Source: UBA2450 sp045226015
GTDB taxonomy: Bacteria; Bacillota_I; Bacilli_A; RFN20; CAG-826
Assembly: GCA_045226015.1 (NCBI GenBank)
Contig: JBGVBY010000021.1
Coordinates: 20,549 to 84,548, forward strand
DNA length: 64,000 nucleotides
Direction: 5' to 3'
Shown here: piece after piece, positions 1 through 7,836 of the stretch
Numbering within the stretch: position 1 is the stretch's first letter
How the letters are laid out: each line of letters starts with the position of its first letter
Notes under the pieces: generated by a model
Database searches by the model: none
The model's input: only the letters and a program-made list of their open reading frames with translations
Told to the model about the DNA's origin: nothing
Program-made: the position numbers and the translations under genes

Positions 1-2
1 CA

Positions 3-1349
3 AGAATGGGTAATCTCATTAGAACATTCACTGAAAAAGATAATACCCTAGTTCTCTCACAAGGTGATGATTGGCAAGGTTCAATTTATTCCAATTTTAA
101 CCATGGAAATTTAGTTAATGATGTTTACGCTCAAGCAAAATTATCAGCTAGAACTGTTGGCAACCATGATTTTGACTGGGGTGTTGAAAAACTTGAAATT
201 AATACCGCTAGAAGTTATAACGGATATAGAACTCCAGTACTTGCCGCAAACGTATATGATTATGATCATGAAAATAGAGTTGTTGGCACAGTTCAACAAT
301 CAGATATTGGCATTCCTACTGTCACATATACTTTAGAAAATGGATTGAAAGTTGGTATTGTTGGTATTATTGGTAAATCTCAAATCACTTCTATTAATTC
401 TAGTTTTGTGACTGACATTTGTTTTACAAATCACATTAATGTCATTAAAGAAAAAGCAACAGAATTAAGAAATGGTGGCTGTGATGTAGTTATTGCCTCT
501 TGCCATACAGGCCAAGAAGAAGTTTTAGGTAATAACCTAAGTAACTACGTTGATTTAGTCTTATGTGGCCATTCTCACAAAGAGGAATCTACATCTGAAG
601 ATGGGCTCTTCTATTCACAATGTGGAGCCTATGGTAGAAACTTTGCTGATATTCATTTAGAATACAACACCGAAACCAAGGAAGTCGCACTATCATCATA
701 TAACTTAATTGGTGCTACTAACTATTATAGTTATGTTACTTATCACGACCCTGAAATCGATAACATTATTTCTGCGTACAATGATCAATGTGCTACTGAA
801 GCAAACGAAGTTTTAGCGTTAAATGTTTCAGGTGAATTTGCTGCTAAAGGAGAAGCGGGAAACATGGTTTGTAGAGCAATTTACGACCAATGTGTAGAAG
901 AAGGGCACGGAGACGTTGTCTTAACTTATGTTAACCAAGCTAGAGCTGGACTATATAAATCACAATGGACATATGCGGATATATATGAATCGTTCCCATT
1001 TGATAACATCGTTTATATCGAAGAAGCTAAAGGTAGTGATATTCTTTACGAAGTAAGAGGCTGGGGTAATGCATATTTCAATCCTTCATTTGATTGCCAA
1101 ATTAATCCAAATTCATACTATAAAATTGCCGTTATTGACTATGTTTTATTCCATGAAAACGACAATAGAATCTTCGACTACTTCAAAGCGTTTGATGGTC
1201 ATCCAGACAATCAATTATCTATAAATTATAGATTAATAATGAGAAAATGGCTGAAAGATAACCATTACAATACAGACAGCAGTAAAGTGCTAAGAAGTTC
1301 TGATTTCACAGGTAACGACTACGATAGAAGTAGACTCACTCAAATCTAA
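3..1349 (+). CDS. 5'-nucleotidase family metallophosphoesterase, 5'-truncated by window edge
   Basis: This protein likely hydrolyses nucleotides or related phosphoesters at the cell surface (UshA/CD73-type family). Numbering from the first visible Met, the dimetal-site motifs are GDDWQG (about residues 20-25), GNHDFDWG (52-59), a CHTG segment (about 167) and GHSH (189-192). After residue 240 the chain matches the family's C-terminal substrate-binding domain, with a YADIYESFPFDN segment. No stop codon precedes the first ATG at 6, and the N-terminal strand and signal peptide expected in this family are missing, so the gene begins before the window. The stop is 11 bases before the next gene, so the two are probably co-transcribed. 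Substrate cannot be read from sequence. Confidence 0.85.
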   Translation, partial: RMGNLIRTFTEKDNTLVLSQGDDWQGSIYSNFNHGNLVNDVYAQAKLSARTVGNHDFDWGVEKLEINTARSYNGYRTPVLAANVYDYDHENRVVGTVQQSDIGIPTVTYTLENGLKVGIVGIIGKSQITSINSSFVTDICFTNHINVIKEKATELRNGGCDVVIASCHTGQEEVLGNNLSNYVDLVLCGHSHKEESTSEDGLFYSQCGAYGRNFADIHLEYNTETKEVALSSYNLIGATNYYSYVTYHDPEIDNIISAYNDQCATEANEVLALNVSGEFAAKGEAGNMVCRAIYDQCVEEGHGDVVLTYVNQARAGLYKSQWTYADIYESFPFDNIVYIEEAKGSDILYEVRGWGNAYFNPSFDCQINPNSYYKIAVIDYVLFHENDNRIFDYFKAFDGHPDNQLSINYRLIMRKWLKDNHYNTDSSKVLRSSDFTGNDYDRSRLTQI

Positions 1350-1360
1350 GAGGTAACGAC

Positions 1361-2641
1361 ATGAAAAACTTTGTATTAATTTCTCCAAACTTTCCAGAAA
1401 CATATTGGCAATTCGCTAGAGCACTTAGAAACGTTGGCTTTAGAGTGCTCGGTGTTGGTGACGCCCAATACAGTGAACTTAAACAAGAACTCAAAGATTC
1501 TTTACACGAATACTATCGCGTAAACAACCTCGATAATTTCGACGAAGAAAAAGAAGCGGTGGGTTATTTTGAAAGAAAATATGGACATATTGATTTCTTA
1601 GAAAGTAATAATGAATACTGGCTTAGAAAAGATTCAATTTTAAGAGACCTCTTTTCAATTAATACAGGATTAAAATCATCGGAATTAGACACTTATCAAC
1701 GTAAATCTTTGATGAAAGAAAGATTCCAAAAAGCAGGAGTAAAAGTCGCTCCATATATTCTCGTTAGCGATAAAGAAAGCTTGTTAAAGTTCGCTAACGA
1801 TCACGGCTTCCCACTTTTTGTTAAACCTGATATTGGAGTTGGAGCCGAAGAAAGCTTTAAATTAAAAAATATTGAGGAATTAGAGGACTTTTTCGCGAAA
1901 AAACACGAAAATTATCAATATATTTGTGAGACATTTGTGTCTGGTGATATCGTCACTTTTGATGGCATCGCGGATGAAAATAGTGAGGTCGTATTTATGG
2001 CTTCATTAGAGTGCCCACCATCAATTAGTGACATTCTCCACGAAGGAAGTGAGATGTTTTATTACTCCAATCCATTCATTCCAAAAGAGTTTGAAGAAAT
2101 TGGAAGAAAAACAGTCAAAGCATTCGAACTTAAAAATAGATGTTTCCACATCGAATTCTTTAGAGTGAATAAAGATATGCCTGGATTTGCTAAGGTTGGA
2201 GATATTGTTGGATTAGAGGTTAATATTAGAACACCTGGCGGATACACTCCTGATATGCATAACTTCGCTAATTCAGTGAACATGTATCAACTATATGCGA
2301 ACACAGTTGCGGGATTTAATCCACGTCCAGTTTGTGATCCAAAATTCTACTGTGCAACCGCTAGTAGAAGAGATGGCGTTCAATACTTCTATAGCGATGA
2401 AGAAGTTTTAAGAACATACGAAAAAGAAATATGCGGTAACGGAAGATATCCAAAAGTTTTAGCAGGTGTTATGGGTGATCGTTTCTTTATGGCTAAATTC
2501 ACCAACCTCAAGGACTTGGAAGTGTTTAAAGAATACGCAAATAGAAGAAACGTACCTGGCGGTTCTAAAAATAGCGGTTCAATGTTCAACAAAGAAGGAA
2601 GTAATGAACCAATTTGCGATACACATATCGATGGAGCGTAA
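1361..2641 (+). CDS. ATP-grasp family carboxylate ligase
   Basis: ATP-grasp enzymes join a carboxylate to an amine or thiol through an acyl phosphate. An N-terminal Rossmann-like pre-ATP-grasp region (SPNFPETYWQFARAL, from residue 8) leads to the ATP-binding core with FPLFVKPDIGVGAEES near residue 150, then the metal-ligand region HIEFFRV and LEVNIRTPGG near residues 262-290. The last motif resembles the ExNxRxGG of carbamoyl-phosphate-synthase-like members. A GAGG-type ribosome site precedes ATG 1361. The stop lies just before the GrpB-like gene, and a second ATP-grasp follows, so the three probably act together. Substrate unknown. Confidence 0.8.
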   Translation: MKNFVLISPNFPETYWQFARALRNVGFRVLGVGDAQYSELKQELKDSLHEYYRVNNLDNFDEEKEAVGYFERKYGHIDFLESNNEYWLRKDSILRDLFSINTGLKSSELDTYQRKSLMKERFQKAGVKVAPYILVSDKESLLKFANDHGFPLFVKPDIGVGAEESFKLKNIEELEDFFAKKHENYQYICETFVSGDIVTFDGIADENSEVVFMASLECPPSISDILHEGSEMFYYSNPFIPKEFEEIGRKTVKAFELKNRCFHIEFFRVNKDMPGFAKVGDIVGLEVNIRTPGGYTPDMHNFANSVNMYQLYANTVAGFNPRPVCDPKFYCATASRRDGVQYFYSDEEVLRTYEKEICGNGRYPKVLAGVMGDRFFMAKFTNLKDLEVFKEYANRRNVPGGSKNSGSMFNKEGSNEPICDTHIDGA

Positions 2642-2643
2642 TC

Positions 2644-3150
2644 ATGTCTAATTTGTTATATCTACCAGAAGATTGGGACAACATCTTTAAAGCAGAAAGG
2701 GACAATCTTAGATTTGTTCTCCCAGAATTTAAATTCAATATTGAACATATCGGAGCAACATCAATTAATAATTGTCGTTCTTTTAGAAATGTCGATATTT
2801 TAATATCGCTATCTCATTTTAATGACATCTATACTGCAGCGATGTTACTTAATTCTCGTGGATATAAAATGCTTAACGCGCAATGTAGAAGTGACTGTGC
2901 GTTGCTCATTAAACGCAGCAAATATAAAAAGATAGGTGTCACTATTCGAATCGTTGAATACGGCGGAGATTTCTATAACCGCTGCAAGGCTTTCCAAGTG
3001 GTGTTAAGAGAATCTTATGATCGCACTCAAATGTATAACAATTTTAGAGAAAAGCTATTTGCAAAATACCCAAAGAACATCAAGAGATATAACGAAGTTA
3101 AATACGACTATATCAATTCCCAATTAGATTACTATTTTAAATTTCAATAA
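2644..3150 (+). CDS. GrpB/UPF0157-family protein (nucleotidyltransferase-like fold), divergent
   Basis: The N-terminal half follows the GrpB (UPF0157) pattern: LPEDWDNIFKAERDNL, then FNIEHIGATSI, then NVDILISL. In typical members the second block reads HIGSTAVPG-K-IIDI. Here the GS pair is GA and the lysine is not conserved, although the Asp of the VDI strand remains, so catalytic competence is uncertain. ATG 2644 is chosen because a GGAG ribosome site lies inside the end of the upstream ATP-grasp gene; an in-frame ATG at 2614 lies upstream of that site. Protein length is 168 residues, normal for the family. Its place between two ATP-grasp genes suggests a role in the same unknown pathway. 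Confidence 0.7.
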   Translation: MSNLLYLPEDWDNIFKAERDNLRFVLPEFKFNIEHIGATSINNCRSFRNVDILISLSHFNDIYTAAMLLNSRGYKMLNAQCRSDCALLIKRSKYKKIGVTIRIVEYGGDFYNRCKAFQVVLRESYDRTQMYNNFREKLFAKYPKNIKRYNEVKYDYINSQLDYYFKFQ

Positions 3151-3151
3151 C

Positions 3152-4036
3152 ATGAACGGAATTATCATCACAAACCAAGACATTGGTCATAACGCTTATA
3201 AAATAAAACGATTCACTGAGGAAGCTAAACTTCTCGGTGTTTCTTTAATACATCTCATTAACGATGGAACTTTAGGCATTATTAAAGATAACAACATCAT
3301 TATTAATCTTCCTAAATGTGATTTTGTCATTTATCTAGATAAAGACATATATTTAGCAAGACTATTAGAACAAAATGGTTATCGACTATTCAATAAGGCT
3401 GATTTCATCAAAATGTGTGATGATAAAAACCTCACAGACATCATGTGCGCGAACAAAGGTATTAAAATGCCTAAGACAATATGTGGCCCTTTGTTTTATT
3501 CTCCTGAATTAAAAGAAGAAAACCTAAAATTCTTGGATTTTGTAGAACAAGAATTAGGATATCCTTTAGTGTTTAAGAAAGTTTATGGATCTCTTGGCCT
3601 AGGTATATTTTTAGTCAATAACAAGCAAGAACTCATCTCTTTATATAAGAAACACTGTCGTGAACCACTACAATTCCAAGAATATATTGCCACAAGTTAC
3701 GGCAAATCATTAAGGGTTCTTATAATCAATCAAAAAGTCATTGGAGCGTTTCAAAGATATAACACAAGCGACTTTAGAAGTAACTTCGGAGAAACCGCTA
3801 CTAGTAAAGAATATAAACTTGAAGGCAAGTATTTAGAAATCGCTAATAAAATCGCCGAAGCATTTAAGGTTGAATACGCTGGTATTGATTTACTTTTTGG
3901 AGAAAACGATGAGCCAGTATTATGTGAAATAAATTCCAATGCCTTCTTTGAAGAATTTGAGAAAACTACTAAAATCAATGTTGCTAAACTCTTCATTGAA
4001 ATGGTGATAGAAAAGATTAACAATGAACAAAAATAA
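3152..4036 (+). CDS. RimK-like ATP-grasp ligase
   Basis: This 294-residue protein has the RimK/glutathione-synthetase-like ATP-grasp layout. A short N-terminal domain is followed by GYPLVFKKVYGSLGLGIF (about 146-163), the ATP-binding glycine-rich loop with its lysines, then LQFQEYIATSYGKSLRVLII, and finally DLLFGENDEPVLCEINSNAFF with the E-x-N metal ligands (near 255-268). Family members add amino acids such as glutamate to peptides, proteins or cofactors. It starts one base after the GrpB-like stop with no clear Shine-Dalgarno, suggesting translational coupling. The end overlaps the next gene by 14 bases. Substrate unknown. Confidence 0.78.
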   Translation: MNGIIITNQDIGHNAYKIKRFTEEAKLLGVSLIHLINDGTLGIIKDNNIIINLPKCDFVIYLDKDIYLARLLEQNGYRLFNKADFIKMCDDKNLTDIMCANKGIKMPKTICGPLFYSPELKEENLKFLDFVEQELGYPLVFKKVYGSLGLGIFLVNNKQELISLYKKHCREPLQFQEYIATSYGKSLRVLIINQKVIGAFQRYNTSDFRSNFGETATSKEYKLEGKYLEIANKIAEAFKVEYAGIDLLFGENDEPVLCEINSNAFFEEFEKTTKINVAKLFIEMVIEKINNEQK

Positions 4037-4946
4037 GAAAAGATTCGAACATCATTCAAAAGACTATTCCGGAATCAAAGAATACCCAGTGAATAAAGAT
4101 TCTGAACTTTTAGAATTTCTTTTGGAAACCTTAAAGGGACAGTCACGTAATTCTGTTAAATCTCTTTTAACCAACCATCGTGTTTCTATTGATGGAGCGC
4201 CTATTTCTCAATATAACTTCAAGCTCTATAAAGGAGATGTTGTTATTATCTCTAAGACTCCAATTCACAAGAAAACACGCAGCAACCTACCTATAATCTA
4301 TGAAAATAACGAGATGATTGTTATCAATAAACCAAGTGGTCTATTATCTATCGCTAGTGATAAAGAAAAAGGATCAACTGCTTATAGGATGCTAACTGAT
4401 TACGTTCAGCAAAAAGACAAACATAATCGTATATTTGTTGTCCATAGACTTGATGAAGACACTTCTGGAGTCCTAATGGTAGCTAAAAATCCAGAACTAC
4501 AAAAGGCTCTTCAAGATAATTGGAACGATTTAGTTAAATCTCGTGGGTACTATGCGATTGTTGACGGCATCATGAAAGAAAAAAGTGGCACGATTAAGTC
4601 TTACTTAAAGAAGAATAGCCAAAACATGATGTATTCATCTAAAAAAGCTGGTGATGGACAGTTCTCTGTAACGCATTACAAAGTTTTAATGGAAAATGGA
4701 AACTATTCACTTTTAGATGTTCATATTGATTCAGGTAGAAAAAATCAAATTCGTGTCCATTTAGGTGATTTAGGTCATAACGTTATCGGAGATGACAAAT
4801 ACGGTAATCCTACTAACCCTATTAAGAGATTAGGCTTGCATGCCTATGAACTTGTTTTAACTCACCCACTCACAAATAAAGAACTCAAATTTGTCGCGCC
4901 TACACCGAAAGAATTTAAAACTCTTTTCCCAAATTTCAATAAATAA
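4023..4946 (+). CDS. RluA-family rRNA/tRNA pseudouridine synthase
   Basis: The protein converts specific uridines in structured RNA to pseudouridine. An N-terminal S4-like RNA-binding domain (about residues 25-80, ending KLYKGDVVII) precedes the catalytic domain. Its signature HRLDEDTSGV lies at 141-150, giving Asp144 as predicted nucleophile. The later motifs SGRKNQIRVHL (about 239) and GDDKYG (about 257) are also typical. At 307 residues it has the usual RluD/RluA length. It overlaps the RimK-like gene by 14 bases. Target uridine cannot be assigned. Confidence 0.9.
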   Translation: MNKNKKRFEHHSKDYSGIKEYPVNKDSELLEFLLETLKGQSRNSVKSLLTNHRVSIDGAPISQYNFKLYKGDVVIISKTPIHKKTRSNLPIIYENNEMIVINKPSGLLSIASDKEKGSTAYRMLTDYVQQKDKHNRIFVVHRLDEDTSGVLMVAKNPELQKALQDNWNDLVKSRGYYAIVDGIMKEKSGTIKSYLKKNSQNMMYSSKKAGDGQFSVTHYKVLMENGNYSLLDVHIDSGRKNQIRVHLGDLGHNVIGDDKYGNPTNPIKRLGLHAYELVLTHPLTNKELKFVAPTPKEFKTLFPNFNK

Positions 4947-4981
4947 GCTTTTATCTATTCAAAAATAATTTTTATTTTTCG

Positions 4982-5009
4982 TTTATAAACTTTTTTGTAT
5001 GCGTATAAT
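4982..5009 (+). promoter_or_regulatory. Promoter of the DUF1538 gene (predicted leaderless)
   Basis: A perfect -10 TATAAT lies at 5004-5009 with a weak -35 TTTATA at 4982-4987 and a 16-base spacer. Transcription should start near 5015-5017, only a few bases before ATG 5019, and no Shine-Dalgarno is present. This argues for the ATG at 5019 over an in-frame TTG at 4995, which lies upstream of the -10 box. Confidence 0.5.
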
Positions 5010-5018
5010 TTTAAGCAT

Positions 5019-6608
5019 ATGAGAAACAAATATTTAAAGTCGTTTATTAATAGCGCAATTTCGATCATTCCAATCATTGCGATTATTTACGCTTTATCTT
5101 TTGTTTTGTCCGCTAGTGGAGAACAATCTTTAACAAACACTGAATATGTGATGTTAGGCATTGGTGCCTTCATCATGATTAGCGGATTATCATTCTTCCA
5201 AATAGGTGCTCAAAGTAGCTTGATCAAAATTGGCGAATACATGGGTGCTTCTTTGTCTAAACAAAAGAAACTCATCATCGTTATCATATTTGCCTTCCTA
5301 TTAGGCACTCTTATCACATGTGCTGAACCAAGCATCATAATCATGTCTAAGCAAGTTAATATGAACTCAGTTCTTTTAATTGCATCTATTGCTTGTGGAG
5401 TTGGCGTTTTTGTTATCTTAGGAATTATTAGAATTGTTACCCAAAAATCATTAAACGTGTGGTTTCTTACGTTCTATTTGATTGTTTTTATGCTTATCTG
5501 CATCCTTCAAGCAGATGTTAATAATCATCCATATCTACCATTCATTTTTGACGCTGGTGGAATTACTACTGGAAGTGCTACTGTTCCATTTATTTTAGCC
5601 TTAGGTGCAGGTGTTGCTATGACTAGAGGTGGAGATAAAACTAAAGACAGTTCTTTCGGTCTAGTTGGATTAGCGTCTATTGGCCCTATTATCACAATGG
5701 TGATTTTGATCTTGGCTAAACCTGGTGGATTCTCAGCTTACAACGTCACTGAATTACCCGCTATTAATCCTGACTATGTTGATTGGAACTATATCGGTAA
5801 CCAATTTGTAAGAACCTTGTTGCCTCAAGAAGGTGGTTCTTTAGGATCTATTATTGAAGTTTTATTAGCGTTAGCACCAATCTTAATTATTTTCTTCATC
5901 TATGAAGCAATCTTTATCAAGTTATCTCTTAAGCGTATCTTTTTCTTATTAAACGGTACATTTGTAACATTCTTTGGATTAACGATGTTCCTTTGTGCAG
6001 TTGGTTCCACAATGTCTCCAACCGGATTAAAGATGGGCGAACTTATTTCTAATTGGCAAGATTGGATTATCATCATTCTCGCCTTTGGAATTGGTTGTGT
6101 CACTATTCTATGTGAACCAGCAGTACATGTTCTTACCACTCAAATAGAAGAAATTAGTAACGGCGAGCTTAAAAAGAGAACCGTATTATTCTCATTATCA
6201 ATAGGTGTAGGCGCTGCAATATGTCTATCCATGATTAGAATGCTTTATGGCTTCTCAATTATGTATTACATCGTTCCTGGATATTTAATATCGCTTGTTA
6301 TGATGTTTATTGTTCCTGATTTATACACTGCGGTTGCTTTTGACTCTGGTGGAACAGCTTCTGGACCAATGGCGGTTTCCTTTGTCCTTCCAATGATTAT
6401 TGGTATATTCAGTGTTAGAACTGGCCAAACATCAAGTGTAGACTTCTATGAATCTGCTTTTGGAGTTGTCGCAATGGTAGCTATGACACCAATTCTGTCT
6501 ATTCAAATACTTGGTACAACAAGTAAAATTAAGAACATCTACGCTTTACGTGTTATTCGTTCACAAGTTCATGATGGACGTAATGATGAAATCATTCATT
6601 TTTGTTAA
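5019..6608 (+). CDS. DUF1538 family multi-span membrane protein
   Basis: This 529-residue integral membrane protein contains two related halves, each about six membrane segments long. Both carry a repeated signature: CAEPSIIIMSKQV in the first half and LCEPAVHVLTTQIEE in the second. Another duplicated motif is FDAGGITTGSATVPF, answered by FDSGGTASGPMAVSF. The internal duplication is characteristic of DUF1538 proteins and suggests a transporter with pseudo-two-fold symmetry; the substrate is unknown. It is followed after nine bases by two P-II-like genes, a known association for this family, so cytoplasmic P-II proteins probably gate or sense for it. Confidence 0.8.
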   Translation: MRNKYLKSFINSAISIIPIIAIIYALSFVLSASGEQSLTNTEYVMLGIGAFIMISGLSFFQIGAQSSLIKIGEYMGASLSKQKKLIIVIIFAFLLGTLITCAEPSIIIMSKQVNMNSVLLIASIACGVGVFVILGIIRIVTQKSLNVWFLTFYLIVFMLICILQADVNNHPYLPFIFDAGGITTGSATVPFILALGAGVAMTRGGDKTKDSSFGLVGLASIGPIITMVILILAKPGGFSAYNVTELPAINPDYVDWNYIGNQFVRTLLPQEGGSLGSIIEVLLALAPILIIFFIYEAIFIKLSLKRIFFLLNGTFVTFFGLTMFLCAVGSTMSPTGLKMGELISNWQDWIIIILAFGIGCVTILCEPAVHVLTTQIEEISNGELKKRTVLFSLSIGVGAAICLSMIRMLYGFSIMYYIVPGYLISLVMMFIVPDLYTAVAFDSGGTASGPMAVSFVLPMIIGIFSVRTGQTSSVDFYESAFGVVAMVAMTPILSIQILGTTSKIKNIYALRVIRSQVHDGRNDEIIHFC

Positions 6609-6617
6609 GGTATAAAT

Positions 6618-7016
6618 ATGGCAAAGAAAGAAACAAAAAAGAACAATTCTAAACAAGCTCGTTTTGAAGATCGTGAAGACCTCAGAAAGTTATACCTTTA
6701 CACGATTATTGTTCCTCGTGGACACGGCGATAACATCATCCGTATCTTAAAAACGAATAAGAGCAGCGCTCAATTCTTTCAAATGGGAGAAGGCACTGCC
6801 AGTAGTAAAATCAGAGAACTTTTAGACATTGAAGATACAAAGAAAGATATCGTTTATTCTGTTGTCAGTGGTGAAGCAGTCAAATATATCAAAAAAGAAT
6901 TAGATGCTTATTTCTTAGCGAGTAGAAGAAATAGAGGTATTGCATATACCATTCCATTAACCGCTTTAGTGGGGGTTAAAATGTACAAATTCTTCACTCA
7001 AACAGTTAGGGGGTAA
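6618..7016 (+). CDS. P-II-like signalling protein, first copy
   Basis: A 132-residue protein with a charged N-terminal tail (MAKKETKKNNSK) followed by a GlnB-like ferredoxin fold: LYLYTIIVPRGHGDNI for the first strand and helix, a short T-loop-like middle containing GEGTASSKIREL, and a last strand near GIAYTIPLTALVGV. It lacks the recognisable uridylylation Tyr of classical GlnB. It sits between the DUF1538 gene and a second P-II-like gene, two bases away. The pair resembles P-II proteins encoded beside DUF1538 transporters. The ligand and any hetero-trimer formation are inference. Confidence 0.65.
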   Translation: MAKKETKKNNSKQARFEDREDLRKLYLYTIIVPRGHGDNIIRILKTNKSSAQFFQMGEGTASSKIRELLDIEDTKKDIVYSVVSGEAVKYIKKELDAYFLASRRNRGIAYTIPLTALVGVKMYKFFTQTVRG

Positions 7017-7018
7017 TT

Positions 7019-7342
7019 ATGGCAGAAAAGAATATGAATCACGAAGTGATCGTGGTAATCGTTAACGAAGGCCATTCAGACAAAGTAATGGACGCTGCTA
7101 GAGAAGCAGGAGCAAGAGGTGGTACTATCATCCACGCTCGTGGAAGTGGTACAAAAGACATCGAGAAAAAATATGGGGTTGTGATTACTCCTCAAAAAGA
7201 AATGCTCTATATTTTAGTGAATGAAAAAATAAGAGATGCAGTCATTTCTTCTATCAATAAATCAGTCGGTCTAGAGACTCCAGGACAAGGTATTGTTTTC
7301 TCTTTACCAGTGAGCAATATCTCTGGTTTAAAATTAGATTAA
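7019..7342 (+). CDS. P-II family regulator, second copy
   Basis: This 107-residue protein matches the P-II fold more closely than its neighbour: HEVIVVIVNEGHSDKVMDAA, then ARGGTIIHARGSG, which corresponds to the glycine-rich strand and T-loop base of P-II proteins, and GIVFSLPVSNISGL for the C-terminal strand. A GGGGG ribosome site overlaps the end of the upstream gene. It probably binds a small effector or nucleotide and controls the DUF1538 membrane protein upstream. The effector is not readable from sequence. Confidence 0.75.
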   Translation: MAEKNMNHEVIVVIVNEGHSDKVMDAAREAGARGGTIIHARGSGTKDIEKKYGVVITPQKEMLYILVNEKIRDAVISSINKSVGLETPGQGIVFSLPVSNISGLKLD

Positions 7343-7358
7343 ATAGGTTATTTATTAC

Positions 7359-7382
7359 ATTCGTTAAAAATACGAATATAAT
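7359..7382 (+). promoter_or_regulatory. Promoter with inverted repeat before the DUF2188 gene
   Basis: A TATAAT -10 box lies at 7377-7382. An inverted repeat ATTCGT-N7-ACGAAT (7359-7377) ends at the -10 box. The repeat could be an operator or the stem of a weak terminator for the P-II genes. A strong AAGGGGG ribosome site follows before ATG 7416. Confidence 0.4.
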
Positions 7383-7415
7383 TAATAGTATAAAAATCCA
7401 AGGGGGATAATAATT

Positions 7416-7769
7416 ATGCCAGCAAAGAAACCAGTTAAGGCTAAACCAGCTCCAGCAAAGAAAGCTGCGGTTAAAAAAGCTGTCCCAGCAAAGAAACCAG
7501 CAGTTAAGAAAGCTGAACCTGCAAAGAAAGCTCCAGCAAAGAAACCTGCCAAAAAAGAAGAAGTTAGCTTCCGTACTTATCACTTAGCAAAAAGAGAAGA
7601 TGGCAAATGGGCAGTTAAATACGCTGGAGGAGAAAAGGCTATCAAATTATTCGATACTCAAAAAGAGGCATTAGAATATTCTAAGAAGATGGCTAAAAAC
7701 CAAGACGGCTCCGTTTTAGTTCATAACTCAAAAGGCGCGAACAAAGGCAGAATTGCTAAAAAGAGATAA
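7416..7769 (+). CDS. DUF2188 protein with lysine/alanine/proline-rich N-terminal tail
   Basis: Residues 1-49 are almost entirely Pro, Ala, Lys and Val, built from repeated PAKK/VKKA units resembling eukaryotic histone H1 tails and bacterial H1-like proteins. Residues 50-117 form a small domain (YHLAKREDGKWAVKYAGGEKA, then DTQKEALEYSKKMAKNQDGSVLVHN and KGRIAKKR) matching DUF2188. The overall charge is strongly basic, so nucleic-acid or ribosome binding is a reasonable inference. It has its own promoter, a strong ribosome site and a terminator, suggesting a highly expressed single gene. Confidence 0.7.
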   Translation: MPAKKPVKAKPAPAKKAAVKKAVPAKKPAVKKAEPAKKAPAKKPAKKEEVSFRTYHLAKREDGKWAVKYAGGEKAIKLFDTQKEALEYSKKMAKNQDGSVLVHNSKGANKGRIAKKR

Positions 7770-7788
7770 TCTCTTATACAGAAAAGAA

Positions 7789-7822
7789 AAAAGCGTTGGA
7801 ATCAAAATCCAGCGCTTTTCTT
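7789..7822. terminator. Bidirectional intrinsic terminator
   Basis: A 12-base stem with one G-T pair (arms 7789-7800 and 7808-7819, loop ATCAAAA) is flanked by A-rich and T-rich sequence on both sides. It separates the converging DUF2188 gene and typA. Confidence 0.8.
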
Positions 7823-7836
7823 ATATGATAAATGAG

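Noticed and set aside
4995..5018. TTG start giving a longer DUF1538 protein
   Set aside because: It would lie upstream of the perfect -10 box at 5004, so the codon would not be in the transcript.
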